Assembly (NCBI RefSeq): GCF_910592395.1
Contig: NC_088323.1
Location: 16,417,501 to 16,481,500, forward strand
Source of the DNA: Lineus longissimus
Lineage: Eukaryota; Nemertea; Pilidiophora; Heteronemertea; Lineidae
DNA length: 64,000 nucleotides
Direction of reading: 5' to 3'
Both the position numbers and the translations under genes were made by a program. The notes under the pieces are model-generated. The model made no database searches. It was not told the DNA's origin and saw nothing but the letters and a program-made list of their open reading frames with translations. This document shows, in pieces, positions 24,081-37,983 of this stretch (positions are counted from its first letter, which is position 1; each line of letters starts with the position of its first letter).

Positions 24081-24475
24081 GGGAGGGTGGTCACGGGGAT
24101 GGGACCAAGCGAAGGGACGCAGTACCTAGATGGAGAGGGGAGGGTGGTCCCGGGATGGGACCAAGCGAAGGGACGCAGTACCTAGATGGAGAGGGGAGGG
24201 TGGTCACGGGGATGGGACCAAGCGAAGGAACGCAGTACCTAGATGGAGAGGGTAGGGTGGTCACGGGGATGGGACCAAGCGAAGGGACGCAGTACCTAGA
24301 TGGAGAGGGGAGGGTGGTCCCGGGATGGGACCAAGCGAAGGGACGCAGTACCTAGATGGAGAGGGTAGGGTGGTCACGGGGATGGGACCAAGCGAAGGGA
24401 CGCAGTACCTAGATGGAGAGGGGAGGGTGGTCACGGGGATGGGACCAAGCGAAGGGACGCAGTACCTCGATGGAG
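24081..24475 (+). repeat. 57-bp minisatellite, about 7 copies
   Basis: Units containing gatgggaccaagcgaaggga, cgcagtacctagatggag and ggtggtcacgg repeat at 57 bp (56 bp where the end reads tcccgg). The period keeps short frames open, but there is no coding context. Confidence 0.95.
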
Positions 24476-27400
24476 ATGCCCAATCGAATGCTGGCTCAGG
24501 CAAATCATCGAGGTTTGTTCGTGGTGGTTAACCATCGGATTCACGTCTGAAAACAATTTCACGTTATAACTGCCCTTTAGCCATCGTATGGCAAAACATT
24601 GTTTTATGTTATCTTATCTAATACAGTCATTTTTTTAAATTGAGGTCTGGCGAAATTTTCTCAACGTCATAAAACGTCTATATCTAAAGTACTTTAAAAA
24701 AGGCTGCACTTACATATAGGCTTGGTACAGGGTACGTGATGGTGGCAAAATAGATCGTCATCGTTACGAAGCAAGCTGTGGCTGGACTGATCGAGCCATT
24801 CTAAGCAGGCCTAGTTAAACATTCCAGGAGATGCAGCACTTATTGAAAAGTTCTGATAACTTTCAGGCCAGTAGTTCAGGAGCGGAAACTTGATGGTTGT
24901 CAATGGTTTAGCTCAGATGATTACGCTTGAAGCATATGTTACCAGCTGATTATGACATATGTGGCCACCAGGGTGAGCTAGGGAAACACACAAAATTACC
25001 AATTTATATTTGCCACGTGTCAAAAGCATTTGTTTTTTCCGATGATCAAAATGTGTCTCATCCGCGGATTGTTCAATCATTCTCTATACCTACACGTCAT
25101 CAATGCATTAAACTTTTTCGACTTTTCCTCCTAAAATTCCTCCAGAAATATTCGTGTGAGAAACTTTTTGTCACAAAATAGCAATAACATTAATCATTTT
25201 TTGTAGACTTTGCTACAGAAGGGAGGGTCTGATGCGAGAACTGAATGACATATCACAGTCTTGATATGAAATCTTGGCGACCATTGGCTGAATGTCATCA
25301 TCTTGAATACTATTTTCTATTCGAGTCGTTCATCATGTTGGAGACGTGGAGATCCGGCTGGTCACAGCTTGCTGGCTCGTTACGATGTGAAAGGGCGTGA
25401 GAGAGAGAGATGTCTCACAAAGGGCATAGGCCTGGGAATACTATAGCGAAAAGTTAACCCTCTGTCACCGAGAAACAGGCAATAGGTAATCTTTGCTGCT
25501 CTTACACATGACCAAACAGTACGAAGATCTAGTGCCGTTTTTCATCGGTGATACCTTTCCAGGAGTTGCCACTCTTACAACTCCAGGCGATTATTGTGGC
25601 CAGTTTCCCAACCCCTGCATGCGAAAGGTGAAGTACGAACTACGAAGATCTGTTGTATCAGTATCCATCCTGGCAAATGAATAATTGTCATTTGAAAACA
25701 TCACACCTTATTATATTTTGGTGAGACAATTGATAATGGGATAAATTATTAGATGTACTCTAATTTCGTCACGTCCCCAATTACGTGAAATTTAGCAACT
25801 TCAACGTCTGATAAGACCGCCCAAGGATTTTATTTTTGATCAAAAATCCTCATGACTTTTTGCATGCTCTATCTGTCGACTGACACTTTTAAAATTGGAG
25901 GATGTGTCCGCGTTTAGGAGTGAGCTGACTTGTTGCGCTAGTCACGTGTGGTCAGCGGTGTCTCTTTCACTCGAGGTAACCAGCCCCGTGCCTGTCTATG
26001 AACTCACACCAGCGTGACCGGACCACCATACGCTGCTGGCGTTCGATGCCCCGCTAGACACTTTGTAAACGTAACCCTAAATGATAGAAACATTTACCCG
26101 GGGACAATAAGGTTTTTACTGAGGCTTGCTCAGTGACGCTGAACATGTATGGGGCAGCACGCACAGCGGCCATGTTGTCAGCGGAGTGCGCGCGCACAAT
26201 AGCAGTCTCGGGCTAGAGGACGTCGCACGTGACATGTTGCAGAGACGTCTGCCCGACTAAAAAGGTTTGTCTTGTCCCTTCGTTTTATCTTTGGTACTGT
26301 TCTTTTATTGAAGTGACAATTGTATGTTTGGAGTTGAATCAGAGTTGAATCTGATTGAGTGGCACACTGCAACATCGAGACGGAGCAACAATCTGCTGGT
26401 ACCCAGCGATGAGTTAATCGGATTAGAAAAAATATTCTAACCGAAAATTCAAATTTGATTAATCCTAAATAAATACTACAGACAAATTGTCATATTGAAT
26501 ATACCATCGCAATGGGGATTTTTCGCGGTCATAGAGTTTATCACTTCGTGAACAATCATTTTGCTTCCAAACTGCGGGTAGCAATTAAAGTCAAATGGCG
26601 AAGAACTTCATCCTGTAGTTTAAAGGCAGTGTTGCCATGAAGCATATTCTTCAGGGTTCAATAATCTGCCATTTCTTTATTGTCATAGGTTGTGGTTGTA
26701 TTGAAAATGCCATATTTTATAGAATGATCAAGTGGCTTTGGAATTGCCATCGGGATATTCAATTAGAATTTCGGTGGCATCCTGCGCCCGCCAGGATGAC
26801 GATTCAGGTAGCATTTTTCTGATCGCGCAGGTCTGAGTTGCCAGGGGACCACTACAACCCGTATGGTACCTGCACAAGACTGCTACTGTTAGGTACCGCT
26901 GGCGTCGCTCGCATGGGAACGTTCCGCGCATTTAGAAGACAACCCTGATTGTCCCTCAATGTGCTTGCTCTCTTAACGCGCTACTTTATAGTAATAATTT
27001 TTTTGAAAGTGTTTGACGTTTTTTCCTTTTAGATAAAAGAAAACGTCTTATTTGCTACTTAAGCAAGCACAGCTTGTGACGCGGGAAGCCTTCCACCCCC
27101 GTCCCGCCACCAGATTTCGGGCCTCGCCCAAAACCGTCATTTGACGATGCATCGATGCACACAAAGATGATCGCTGCACAGGGGGCTCACTCAAGCCCAG
27201 TCATGATAGCGTGATAATTCAGTCAGATTTTGATTTTTTCCATTTTATGAGCAATTTGTTGATGACAACTACCATATAGTGGAAGATGACTGGGCCGCCG
27301 ACATCTTGGTAATGATGGCCTCTTCATAACTCAAGTCCGTAAGTCCTATAAGCGCCACAAAAATGAGTGATCAGTCGCTGCATCCTGCGACTTAGCCATG

Positions 27401-30400
27401 ACAACATGAAGTCTGATTGCACCAACCGGCGGCCGCATACCAACCACAATATCCATGTTGTCATAGCTACATCGCAGGTCGCAATTGAAATAATCGCGCA
27501 TCGTTTGCGCTGCGCCAAAACTCGCGACGGTGACATCATATCGTACCTCTGATGATGATCATGACCTGTACATACGTTAGAATTACCCGTCTCAAATTTT
27601 TGAAAGAAATAATAAAGACGTCATATTCAACTTATCATTGTTTTATTTTCAAAAATCATGACTTATAAATAGTGATTTAGCAATAAATGCAACCTCTGTA
27701 TAAATACGCGTCATAGCTAGCAGACACCTTTCACACCAACTAGAACAGAAACACGTGTATAATGAATAGTGGCCATGTACACGCACTTCACGTCTAGTCG
27801 GTGTGAAATGAACGTTACACATTCGAAGACAGAATGCAAGTCTAAACAAATGTGAAAATCACCGTTTCCTAAAAAAAATTATAACTTTATATATTATGCC
27901 TATTTTCATTTGTCGATAAACTAAGTAATTGCAAATAAATAACCTCTCATTGCGATGCTATTTCATGAACTTTAACCTCAAATAATAAGTGCGCATGCGC
28001 CACAAATGGTCCTGCTGATTTCCCCTGTTTTACATCATTTTCATTTGTGTTTCTCAAGATATACAAACTATACAAAGAACATGTACCTTTTACCAGGAAA
28101 AGTTCACAATTAAGTGTTCGAAACTTAATGAAAGCGCTGGAAAAACACCTTGTACCAAATTGTGTTGAAAGGCGCTTGGACATCTCCTCACTGAAAACAT
28201 GAGCGGATGATTATTATGTTAACATATAGAAATAGCCTTGGTTTTGAAACAGCCTCTACTACTGATTAACCTATTTTGTTCCCCTTGACTACTTCCCACA
28301 GATGGCAGCCATCACTGACACGTTATGGAAATGAGAAGGAGGCTTCAAAGATGGCCACAACCATAACGCTCGTAGCCACTAACCCGGAAAGTTAATAAAG
28401 TGTCGCTCCCGACCAAATTTAAACATAATTACCAATGTCGTATGTCATGTTTCTCTTACGGCTGCCATCTTGTCACGTGACCTATGTGGTAATGACCCGG
28501 ATGAACACAGCCTCTTCCAGACGATTAAACAAACGCCTTGATTATTCCGATTCGTATCGGCGGCTCGCTGATGCTGACAGCTTTATCATGTTACAATTAT
28601 TTTCGTATTATTTTCGGTTGATTTGTTGCATAAATTTGCCATAACTTTGTGACGATGACTGCCGTAATGAAAAGACGTTATTCTAAACACGCCAGCTTCA
28701 GAAACCAACCCCGTTTGGTGCAGTGTAATGTTCTCCACGGTGTTCCCCATATCCCAGTGTTCTCTTCAATCAACCATGGGATAATCACTGACAATGATTA
28801 CTGACAGAATAAGTAGTATTAAACATGACATTGAAGCCGAGCACACACAAGTTTCACCGTTAGAAAAAAGCTTTTTTCAGCAAAGTACAAAACGCTTAGA
28901 CGTTTTTCACAATCTCAATACCATTAGAGGCTTTACGCGTCACCGAAAAACCTCTGCCGTGCGTATATTTCAAGCTGACCGAAAAACGTATAAAAAGGTA
29001 TTTAAAGCAATAACCCGTCCGTTTTTTCAGTGTTTGTCCCAATACAAAGCAATGGAAAATGCACGATCGGAAACACCTACACTTACACAAGTACCATTAC
29101 AAAAAGGTGTCAGTTTTTCGTTTCAAGCAAAAGTAAGAAGAGAAGGTCAAGAAAGGTTATGGCCAATATCTGACATTGAAAATTAGGCCGCTACACTGAT
29201 TGAACTGGACAACAAAATGACCAAGTTACAATAATGAGCAGGGAACTCCACGTTAAATTCAATTGGCTTATAATCGGTCTAGCCCAATGCACAGCAAGGG
29301 TCCAGTTAGCACTGATGCCCAGCAGGGGGCGGCCGAGGGGGTCTTTGACTGTTGTCACTCAGAGTGGGGATCACACTTAAGACGCATTGTGTCAAGTTTC
29401 CCTGGGGTGCATGCTCTGGCATCACTCGTTGCTGTCGTCTGACGGGGGACACTGTTTACTGTCAGCGTTACTGTGTTGACATTAAAGTCAACTTACATTG
29501 TTGGATTTTGGTGATTCATGTATATGTACTTTGAATTGACGCACAATGTTATTTCTCGGGACAGAAACCTGTTGTGAAAGTCTTTCTGTAACTGCTATGT
29601 ATTATAATTGGCAAAATAAAGATAAAAATCCAGGAGGCGTTTCAGTAAATAGCATGTTAAGCTCACATGCAGGTAATATTGTATGTTGTCATAATTGATG
29701 ATAGGTCGAAAAAATACTCTCATCAAAATCAGAATGAAAATATTACGAGAAAAAAATTGGTGAAAAATACACCAGGACTGACTATTTCAAAGAGTGGGCG
29801 GGGGGCTTTACGGGGCAATATTGACAACAGACTTGATCCCGCTTGCCTCTAACAGCAATATGAATAGACACCAGCAACATGGGTCGGCGCTTGACTTTTA
29901 CCTGAAATCTGCCAAAGCAGGTGACAGGGTGACTTTGCCAATGATCAGAACCAACCAATAATCAACAAAACCGACCAACAATGGCCGACACGAGACGGAT
30001 TGTTCCGTAGGAAAGCCAAACGCCTCCGGGGCGAAACACGTGCGATTTTTACAAATTCTGTTCGATACTGTTGGTGCTGTGTGGAGGTATAATGAAATGT
30101 TGTCTGGTTCATGCCGGTTACACAATACCCACTTGAACTTCACGTCTGTGCAATATGAGACCCACGGGGCAAAGATAATGGGAAATAAATGTCAAAAAAT
30201 GCAAGAATATCCCAATATCTGAAGTGCACGTAAATGTGATGAAACTTGGCATGCATAGAATTTGTATTCTTTACAGCAGCATCGTTGGACTTTGGCCTAA
30301 AGTTCGTGTTTTTATAACTGGAATATCTCATGATCAGAAACAGAAAAAAGTTCAGATGTCAAATTTTTAACAAACGAATCTGACTTTAATTTTTTTGATG

Positions 30401-30539
30401 CACATCGATACAGGAGAAGGTAACTCCAGAGAAACGTATCGCGTTTGTTCACAAAATAAACTGGCAAAAAAAAGCCAACCGCATTTTTTTAAATTGGTTA
30501 AAGCAAAGGTAAAACCTTAAAGAGAGTACGATCATAACA
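24476..30539. other. Long AT-rich gene desert downstream of the bHLH gene
   Basis: No exon, RNA gene or array could be supported in about 6 kb. A 130-codon ATG frame at 28794-29186 has no recognisable motif and sits in A-rich sequence. As this lies beside a developmental transcription-factor gene, distal regulatory elements are possible, but nothing specific is visible. Confidence 0.45.
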
Positions 30540-30860
30540 TGTGACATTATAGAGAACACCGCTGCTGCCAAATTTTACAAAGAAAACGCCAACCTCAACG
30601 AGTCTCTTAACCAAATTTTACCAACTCGCCAATTTCAAGGGGTGACTTTTTAACCAGATTTTACCAGGCAGACGCCACTTTCAAATTTTACCAAGAAAAC
30701 GCCAAAATTCAAAAGGTTTCTTAACAAAATTTCACCAAGAAAACGCGAATTCTAGTGTTTCTTTCTACCAAATTGTATTAAGAAAACGCCACTTTTAAGA
30801 GTTTCTTTACCAAATTTTACCATGCAAACTTAAATGTTCGAGTTTCTTACCAATCAAACA
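30540..30860 (+). repeat. Old degenerate tandem repeat, about 6 copies of 45-60 bp
   Basis: The phrases accaaattttacca, agaaaacgcca and agtttctt recur in the same order about six times with many substitutions and indels. This is a decayed array, unlike the near-identical arrays elsewhere in the window. Confidence 0.75.
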
Positions 30861-31943
30861 CCAAGTCATGCATAATTCGTTCAACGCCGGCCGCAAGTCG
30901 CAGATGTGGTGAATCCGTGTGAAGGATGGAGACTATGAACGGTAGACAGACTGTTTCTCATGTGTCACTGCTGTTATCGAATGTTCTTTAGAGAAACCAT
31001 CCATTAGAGAAACCATCCATTCGAGTGTTCCAGATGGCCTGGCCACGAAAGGTGTCAGAGATGTCCAATAAAGAGAAAGACACTGCACCACTGCACCAGT
31101 CCTACTTAAACTCGTAAATGAAGAATCTTTTCGCCTGTTTAAGCGCCTGTTCATGTCGTCAATGGACGCTTCAAGCTCACACTATGCAAAACATTGTCGA
31201 ATAAATTAGATAAGTTAAAATTAAGTACAATTTCACCGCGGAGCCTATGAACCAGCGTCCAGGGAAGTCGAGAAGTGAGATGAGATAAATGCGGTCTGGT
31301 CGGAAAGTGTTCTAAACACGACTAAATGCACTGAGATTTCTGTTTGAAATGTTAGATGAAGAATAGTAAAACCGATAAATGCTAATGTTCATGTATAGCC
31401 GAATAATTCAAATCGAAAATAAACGATAACTGACGAATTTTCTCTCGAAAATTAATATCAATTCAGAGTTTATGAGTGCGAGAATCGTCAGACACAAGTT
31501 CCATTCATGTAATAGTTAATAAATAAAAGATAAATAAACACTTTGGAAGCATTTTGGAAGACGTAAAATGGCTATTAAGAGTTCTTTGGTATTCCAGCTG
31601 TATGAGAGTTTAGTTTCTGGCCGTCGCGAGATACATCTAACTTTCCTGGCAACATTTCCCACAAATGTTTATCTCTGCGTACGAATTCTGCCGACAATTC
31701 GCCAACTTTATAATCATGGAAACAATGTTTAAAGCACCATTTGTACCGTATAATATTATGCCAGCTCTACACAAGTCGATTGGAAGACGAGCAGTTGCAA
31801 TGTCGAATCAAGTCTTTCGCGAATTCGGAACCTATTCATTCTCCTCGAAAATGAATTCGCTCAGTTCGTGCCGTCGTGGCTATGAAATGTTCACCATAAC
31901 TTGAAGATTATCGCACTGTTGTTTATATTAAGCACAATGTGAT
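30861..31943. other. 3' flank of the bHLH gene, no gene seen
   Basis: Unique AT-rich sequence. It should include the bHLH 3' UTR (minus strand), but I found no clear AATAAA close to the stop. Confidence 0.45.
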
Positions 31944-32645
31944 TTAGACGGATCCACTCCGGTCCAGATCCGACATGTCGATGTCCTCTTCCGGCGAGTC
32001 ACCACCGGCCTGCGCAGCCATCCGCTTGAACGCCGCCCAGCCCGGACCTTTCGGTGACAGTAGCTTAACATCATCGGGGTCTTTCCCGTCCACGACGTCG
32101 GCAAGAAAAGAGATATAAGTGATAGCTAACCTGAGAGTTTCGATCCTGGAGAGACGTTTCTCGTAGGCGAATGTTGGCACTTTCTTCCTAAGACTGTCAA
32201 ACGATTCGTTCAGGTTGAACATACGCCGCCTCTCTCTGATGTTGGCCGCCCGTCGCTGTGCGATGGTTGCAACACGTCTTCGTTTCGGTTTTCCGTTTGG
32301 TCCAACCTGCTGTCCCCGACCCCTGTTGGACTGTAGTAAAGTGTTTTGATGGGCTAGCGATAGGAAGGGTGGTCCTCCCGGCGCCCCGTATCCTATCCAC
32401 GAGTTCGCGCCCATTTCGGGCCGGTATAATCCGCCGTATGTCATCCCCGGCGCGACATTCTCTGTTCCGCTCGGACTGATCATGGACGTGTCGAACACTG
32501 GCATGGTGTCACACGTCGTAGGGATCTCAGGGTAACTCGACAGTTCGTACGGGTAGTGTTGGTGCTCGTAGCCTGCGGGCACTGCAGGATGGATGCTCTC
32601 CTGGTGGTGTCCACTGCCGTAACTCTCGGGGCCGCAATAAGCCAT
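31944..32645 (-). CDS. FERD3L: bHLH transcription factor, FERD3L/Fer3 (NATO3) family
   Basis: This is a complete single-exon gene of 233 residues. The ATG at 32645 sits in caccATGGC, an excellent initiation context; the frame stays open upstream but offers no ATG there. The bHLH domain spans about residues 121-184. The basic region is [11 protein letters not shown] with the invariant Glu at 138, followed by [18 protein letters not shown] (helix 1). Then come [19 protein letters not shown] (loop and helix 2) and FLADVV. This arrangement, especially [21 protein letters not shown], is diagnostic of the Fer3/FERD3L branch near PTF1A. The N-terminal 115 residues are Pro/Gly/Tyr-rich and the tail is acidic ([10 protein letters not shown]). 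Family members are nuclear, bind E-boxes as dimers with class I bHLH (E) proteins, and act in neural or mesodermal fate. PTF1A is the nearest alternative but less likely from the helix sequence. Confidence 0.9.
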   Translation of the reverse strand: MAYCGPESYGSGHHQESIHPAVPAGYEHQHYPYELSSYPEIPTTCDTMPVFDTSMISPSGTENVAPGMTYGGLYRPEMGANSWIGYGAPGGPPFLSLAHQNTLLQSNRGRGQQVGPNGKPKRRRVATIAQRRAANIRERRRMFNLNESFDSLRKKVPTFAYEKRLSRIETLRLAITYISFLADVVDGKDPDDVKLLSPKGPGWAAFKRMAAQAGGDSPEEDIDMSDLDRSGSV

Positions 32646-32858
32646 GGTGACTCCTCTCCTATCAGGACTCCTCTCAGCTGTTGCGCGCACAGATGAAGCC
32701 AGATAACTTATCTTGGCCGCTAACAAATAACCAACCGAATCACTTATGTATCAGCGCACAAATCTATGCCCGCCAGAATTAATAACGTCAGAAATCGATG
32801 AGAGAAATTTGCATCTGCGTCTGATATTGGTTAATGTAGTTTTGAGTGATTTCGTAGC

Positions 32859-32865
32859 ATTTATA
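32859..32865 (-). promoter_or_regulatory. TATA-like element upstream of the bHLH gene
   Basis: The minus strand reads gggTATAAATgc about 215 bp upstream of the bHLH ATG. Transcription starting about 30 bp further on would give a leader of roughly 185 nt. No initiator was defined. Confidence 0.35.
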
Positions 32866-33643
32866 CCCAAGTCCACGTGAGCGATGCCTCTATTGTTATT
32901 CTAATCTTTTGTTATGGTAATGAGTTGAGGAGTTGTAAAGTTTGACTCCAGGCTCCCCAGGCATGTCGGGCGCACCGGTGTCATCACCGCCCTCCCCCTT
33001 TCACAACCAGCCCCGGCGAAACAATAACACCAGGCACGCTTGGCCAGGCTTCCTTGATGCGTGCACACCAAGACTCGCTGACGCTAGCAACTCCGGATGA
33101 AAACACACTAACCATATTTTCCTTCCCTCTGTAGACATCAGAACGAAATATCATATGTTGGCGTCAAATTGTAACTTATTTCAAATGATTTTGAAATCGC
33201 ACGCGTTTTGTAACGGGCGCGTGCCCAGGACAAACAAACTGGTAAGGTTCTACACTTGCGCATTGAACCTTGCGAAGTTTGTCATTTCATGCGCATTGGA
33301 CCGTGCGATTCTCCGGGCAGGCCGAAGAATAAAACAGTTTATATCCACCCGATATTTCTATTTAATTCCAATGAAACTTTCGGAACCTTCTTTATTTTTT
33401 TCCCCAGACTTGTTTATTCTTGGACATTATTTTCAGTAATCTGGTAATCAATCCGCGGTGATACGCAACGCGTATCAGTCCGGAGTGGCGAACTTCCAAG
33501 CGTGTGGTATAATTCTGTACTCTGATTGGCTGGTCGCCTGGTGCAAGAGAGCAGACGTTAGCCTTCTGATTGGCTGTTGGAAATGATATTGTTGGTGATT
33601 GATGCTTGACAGAAATATAATTGATCATGTAATGTCAATGCAT

Positions 33644-33700
33644 CGTGCAACAGGCGGTTATCAGAAATGATTTTGTTCGATGTAACGTATGGTGCAAAGC
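33644..33700 (+). repeat. Diverged 57-bp direct repeat, second copy at 34230-34286
   Basis: Both copies begin cgtgcaacaggc and share tcagaaat, tt-gttcg-tgtaac and atggtg-aaagc in register, about 586 bp apart. They flank the 21-bp array. This may be an old duplication or a dispersed element. Confidence 0.65.
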
Positions 33701-33837
33701 GAGAGGTCGAATGTGCAGTCAAGTATTTTATATTAATAAAGTCCTGTCAATAAACAGGGGCTGGGTGGGCATGATCGAAACACTTAACAGAAAAATCAGG
33801 AAAGCAGTTTGGTCATGTCAGGAGAAAACCAGCCCTG

Positions 33838-33975
33838 CTTACACCGCACACATCCCCGCTGACACCGCACACATCCCCGCTGACACCGCACACATCCCCG
33901 CTTACACCGCACACATCCTCGCTGACACCGCACACATCCCCGCTTACACCGCACACATCCTCGCTGACACTGTTG
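33838..33975 (+). repeat. 21-bp minisatellite, about 6 copies
   Basis: The units alternate cgcacacatccccgcttaca and cgcacacatcc(c/t)cgctgaca at 21 bp. The period of seven codons keeps frames open on both strands. Confidence 0.93.
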
Positions 33976-36900
33976 ACACTGCATCATAGTATCTTTGCCA
34001 TCATTGGCTCGGTAAATTACACGTATATTCTTTGACAATTTCCATAGCATGTAATTTTGTTGTATTGAGTCATCAGAGATTGGTACGCGCGTGTGCATTT
34101 CGGCGTTTGACTGTCAATCAAGTAGCTCTTGTACTACTTAATGTATGCTCTATGTACAATGTGTGTATTGTGGTCTACAGCACGCGGTGAAGCGCTGGTG
34201 TACCATATTTAATATTTTTCTCCTCCAACCGTGCAACAGGCTGTCGTCAGAAATCATTTCGTTCGCTGTAACACATGGTGAAAAGCTACATGTATGCATG
34301 TATGGGTGAATAATGTCTACCAAATATGAGGTCAACATACTAAACAGAGTTGTTTCTTGTCCGAACTAAGACGTATTCTCAAAAGTGGGGCATATTTTAT
34401 TATTGTTGGTAGACGTCAAGGCCGAAACATTTCAAGGGACATCACCTACAGACAGACCCCCCCTCAACATACACGAGAATGAATGCAATCCTCATGATTA
34501 TCATTTACATCACTGGGAATCGCACTCAGGAAGTGCTGTCAGAACGGGCTGCCACGGGTGTGTTCCGACATAAAGCCTTTGTAAAACAAAAACATAAAAA
34601 TATCCGGTAGTGGACTGAATCAAGGCGGTGGAGCGGGCAGGGACGAGGAACTTTTTTCTCAAAGATATGGCCTAAGTGACAAACTATATTGTTATTATTC
34701 TCTGTCACTACATGATGCAGAATGTGTCAGGGTCTTATAGTCTGTTTACGTTTCTAGTGGCGAAATAAGGCCGAAAATAATGAAAACATGAATGTCAGCG
34801 TTAATATTGCCGAAATCCTCTTGATCTGTCATCATAGGTTGACAGGATTAGGCCTTATAGGAGCAGGACCTGTCTATGAAGAATATAAAGCTTAATGAGG
34901 TGTTAAATCGACCAAGAAACTTCTGAACCCAAATACGCCAAGACCAAGAAGTGACCGACAGATCAACTTAAAATCAACGCCAGACGTAAACTTCCAGCGC
35001 CAACTCGGCGCTAAGCCGGCCACGGAACGCTCGACGAGACGACCAGTCTGGAACCCCTGCTGACGGCCTCTCCATCCCACCACCAAACACACCCGATCAC
35101 ACCCTGACCCCCTCCGAGAAGCCTTTATACGTGCCTCTCCCCCTCTGGGACAGATCGCCCCAATACACCTCCTTGGTTGCCAAAACAATGCATGGCGACA
35201 AACACTTGTCTTTGGCAGTTAATGTGCGTTTTTGGGGATCAAAGGATTAAATAATTGATTGAATTGTTTAATTGTGGAGGTAATTAACGATGTTAATTGA
35301 TAAGTGATTTGTTATGATCTTCTCTGGCTTCTGCAGATCCAGTGATCTAGTTCCCGTTGGTAGACAGTTTTCAGATAAGTGTAAAGATCTGGCAAAAAAA
35401 AACCCATACAGGCGCTATATCCTTTTTGAGACCTTTCTTCTCGGCCTGACCTTGGATTAGGAATGATCTCAAAATTGTTTGATGTTATAAGATATGATTA
35501 TTTTTTTCATTTGCGTGAGGGTCAATTATTTTTCCCTCAAAATCGTATCTGATTTCAAACACCTGGCATCATTTCCCTGAATTTTTTCAGGCCTGTGGTT
35601 TGCATATTTGACGGCTGAGAGACCGCAAAGGTTTAGGCCCCTGAGAGAGGTCTACCTAACATTAGTAATGAGAAAGATATCTCTCGAATCCTCCCAAAGC
35701 CTTTATATCGTTCGAACTTAATCAATTGTACGTGTGTATTTTGAAACCACCCAAAAAGCCGATCTATATATCGATATATCTCCTAAAGAGAGTCCTTCTT
35801 CACATCTTGTTTTAGCCCAGACGTAGCTGCCGTAGCGACAGAACTGCCCTTGACTTTCTGCGTTACATGATCTTACTCAACGGTTTTCACGAGGCGTGAA
35901 ATTTAGACTCGACTCCACTTCATTTGACTTGTGGCGACAATGGCAGAGTGTCTTGAACTGATGCATCGACCATCACTATGCTCATCACAAACTCTGATGA
36001 CGTATAATGTCGTAACAACAATGTGATGACGTGTTATGACATTACACACGCATGTCAACGATTTGCAAATCGCTCGTTGTCTAATACCTTTTTATGACAA
36101 AATGAGCTGAGCATATGAAGCAGACCAGAGCCACCTCTGCGGGACAGTTTCTGTGATGATATCACATTATGTCAGCCATGTTGTTCAGGAACCGAGGCAT
36201 GATGATGCCGTGGTGATTCAGTTGAAGCAATAAGTCGATAGCTTTCTATCACCTTCAATTCTAACACCCATCGACTGCCATGGCTTTTGGCATAACTTTC
36301 CCTCTCCTAGCTGGCTCTTTCATTTCCTGCCATCTTCAATCCCGCCGAGTTTATTGTTGGTTATGAGTAGAGGGGGATATACCGTCCGTTTATACGAACA
36401 TGACTGTGTGAGAGGACGGATTTCTCCAGAAGTCCGTGGTAAGAGGTTCCTTGGTTTCGAAAGATGTCCCTACATCCCAACCCAAACTTTATTCAGTATG
36501 GTACATGTATCATCACAGCTCTTGGGACGATCACCCTCTAGGACTAAACAGACATTGGTAGGCCCATGGAGGGACTATTCAATTTCCTTGGTAGGATCTG
36601 TGGCTTTTTCTTTTAACGCTTTCGGTTTTTGTGACGATTTAAGATTCCCTTTGGAAGCCTACTTACTTTAACGGCGCACCACGTGTAGTTTATGCAGCTG
36701 TTTCGACTTAACCCACCCAGTTGACTTACGTAAACATAATTTGATATTCCAACAACGATCACTAAATACCGTCGGTCCACCCATCGAGGGCACGTGTCCG
36801 GTGGAACCTGTCATGAACCCCTAGCATCTGAGGTGATAAGACGACAAAAGGATGCGGATGAGAATGAAAGTGGATCATTAATTACAACAGCATCATGCCA

Positions 36901-37633
36901 AGTGATACGGTCAATACGACTGCATGGTGCGGTCATTACGGAGCCGCAATGGTCAGCCTCCGACGCAGGAGAGTTCCTGATTGATGCAGGCTCACAGTGG
37001 GTTACAATGGGGCACTCAATGGGTTTTACTGGGTGGTCGTGATTTTTGACGCCAGCGATGCAGCGATGGCGTTAAATATGCCAACATTTCGAATTGCATC
37101 CTTCGCCCCATTTATTCACCGGATTGAATTGAAATCCTCTTTTATATCTGCAACCCGAATCCTCAATGACAACAGGGCGGCTAATGAATCCGACGCCGCT
37201 TAGTGTCCGCAGCCGACATTGGATTGCCAAACCTGTCGCTGGACCAACAGTGATGCTATTTGGACAGATTGCCTGTGATGATTTTGTGGGCGGTCACGCT
37301 ATTTTCTGCGAAATTGGCATTCGAATCAACTGGTCCATATCATTAGCAATATTCGGTTCAAGTTGAGATCAGCGTGATATTACACGTGTCTTGGTATAAA
37401 CGAGTGGGCATGAACCACGTCCTCAACTGAAATGATTAAAACTTTTTCATGAGCCGTGGTTAGTAATTGAAATTCAGCACACGCTACGATGGATGGTACT
37501 GCCGTGCTTAAAATGTCATGCTTCTTCCACCATTAAGTCTTTGTTCAAAATATAAAGGCAAGTCCCAATTCACAATATCCATGCAGTTGGTCTGTATACT
37601 TTTGTAGTGGCAATCCATTGATGATACCAACAT
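33976..37633. other. Non-coding stretch, no gene supported
   Basis: No protein-like frame or RNA gene was found apart from the second copy of a 57-bp direct repeat. A self-complementary atatatcgatatat lies near 35766. Confidence 0.45.
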
Positions 37634-37983
37634 GGGCCATGCATGGATCTATGATGGAGAGCCATGCATGGATCTATGATGGAGAGCCATGCATGGATCT
37701 ATGATGGAGAGCCATGGATGGATCTATGATGGAGAGCCATGCATGGATCTATGATGGAGAGCCATGCATGGATCTATGATGGAGAGCCATGCATGGATCT
37801 ATGATGGAGAGCCATGCATGGATCTATGATGGAGAGCCATGCATGGATCTATGATGGAGAGCCATGCATTGATCTATGATGGAGAGCCATGCATGGATCT
37901 ATGATGGAGAACCATGCATGGATCTATGATGGAGAGCCATGCATGGATCTATGATGGAGAGCCATGGATGGATCTATGATGGA
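37634..37983 (+). repeat. 25-bp minisatellite, 14 copies
   Basis: Units gccatgcatggatctatgat plus ggaga repeat every 25 bp with few variants (gccatgg, gcattg, gaacc). One more half-unit runs into unique sequence at 37983. Confidence 0.95.

Larger units (their letters stand above)
32646..33837. other. Upstream region of the bHLH gene
   Basis: It contains the presumed 5' UTR and promoter of the bHLH gene: an E-box CAGCTG near 32676, a TATA-like site at 32859-32865 and an inverted CCAAT near 32826. No other gene is seen. Confidence 0.45.

Noticed and set aside
28794-29186. A 130-codon ATG frame
   Set aside because: No motif, splice or promoter support, and A-rich composition. Likely chance.
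32646-32726. N-terminal extension of the bHLH protein by 27 residues
   Set aside because: The upstream start would be TTG. The ATG at 32645 has a near-perfect initiation context.
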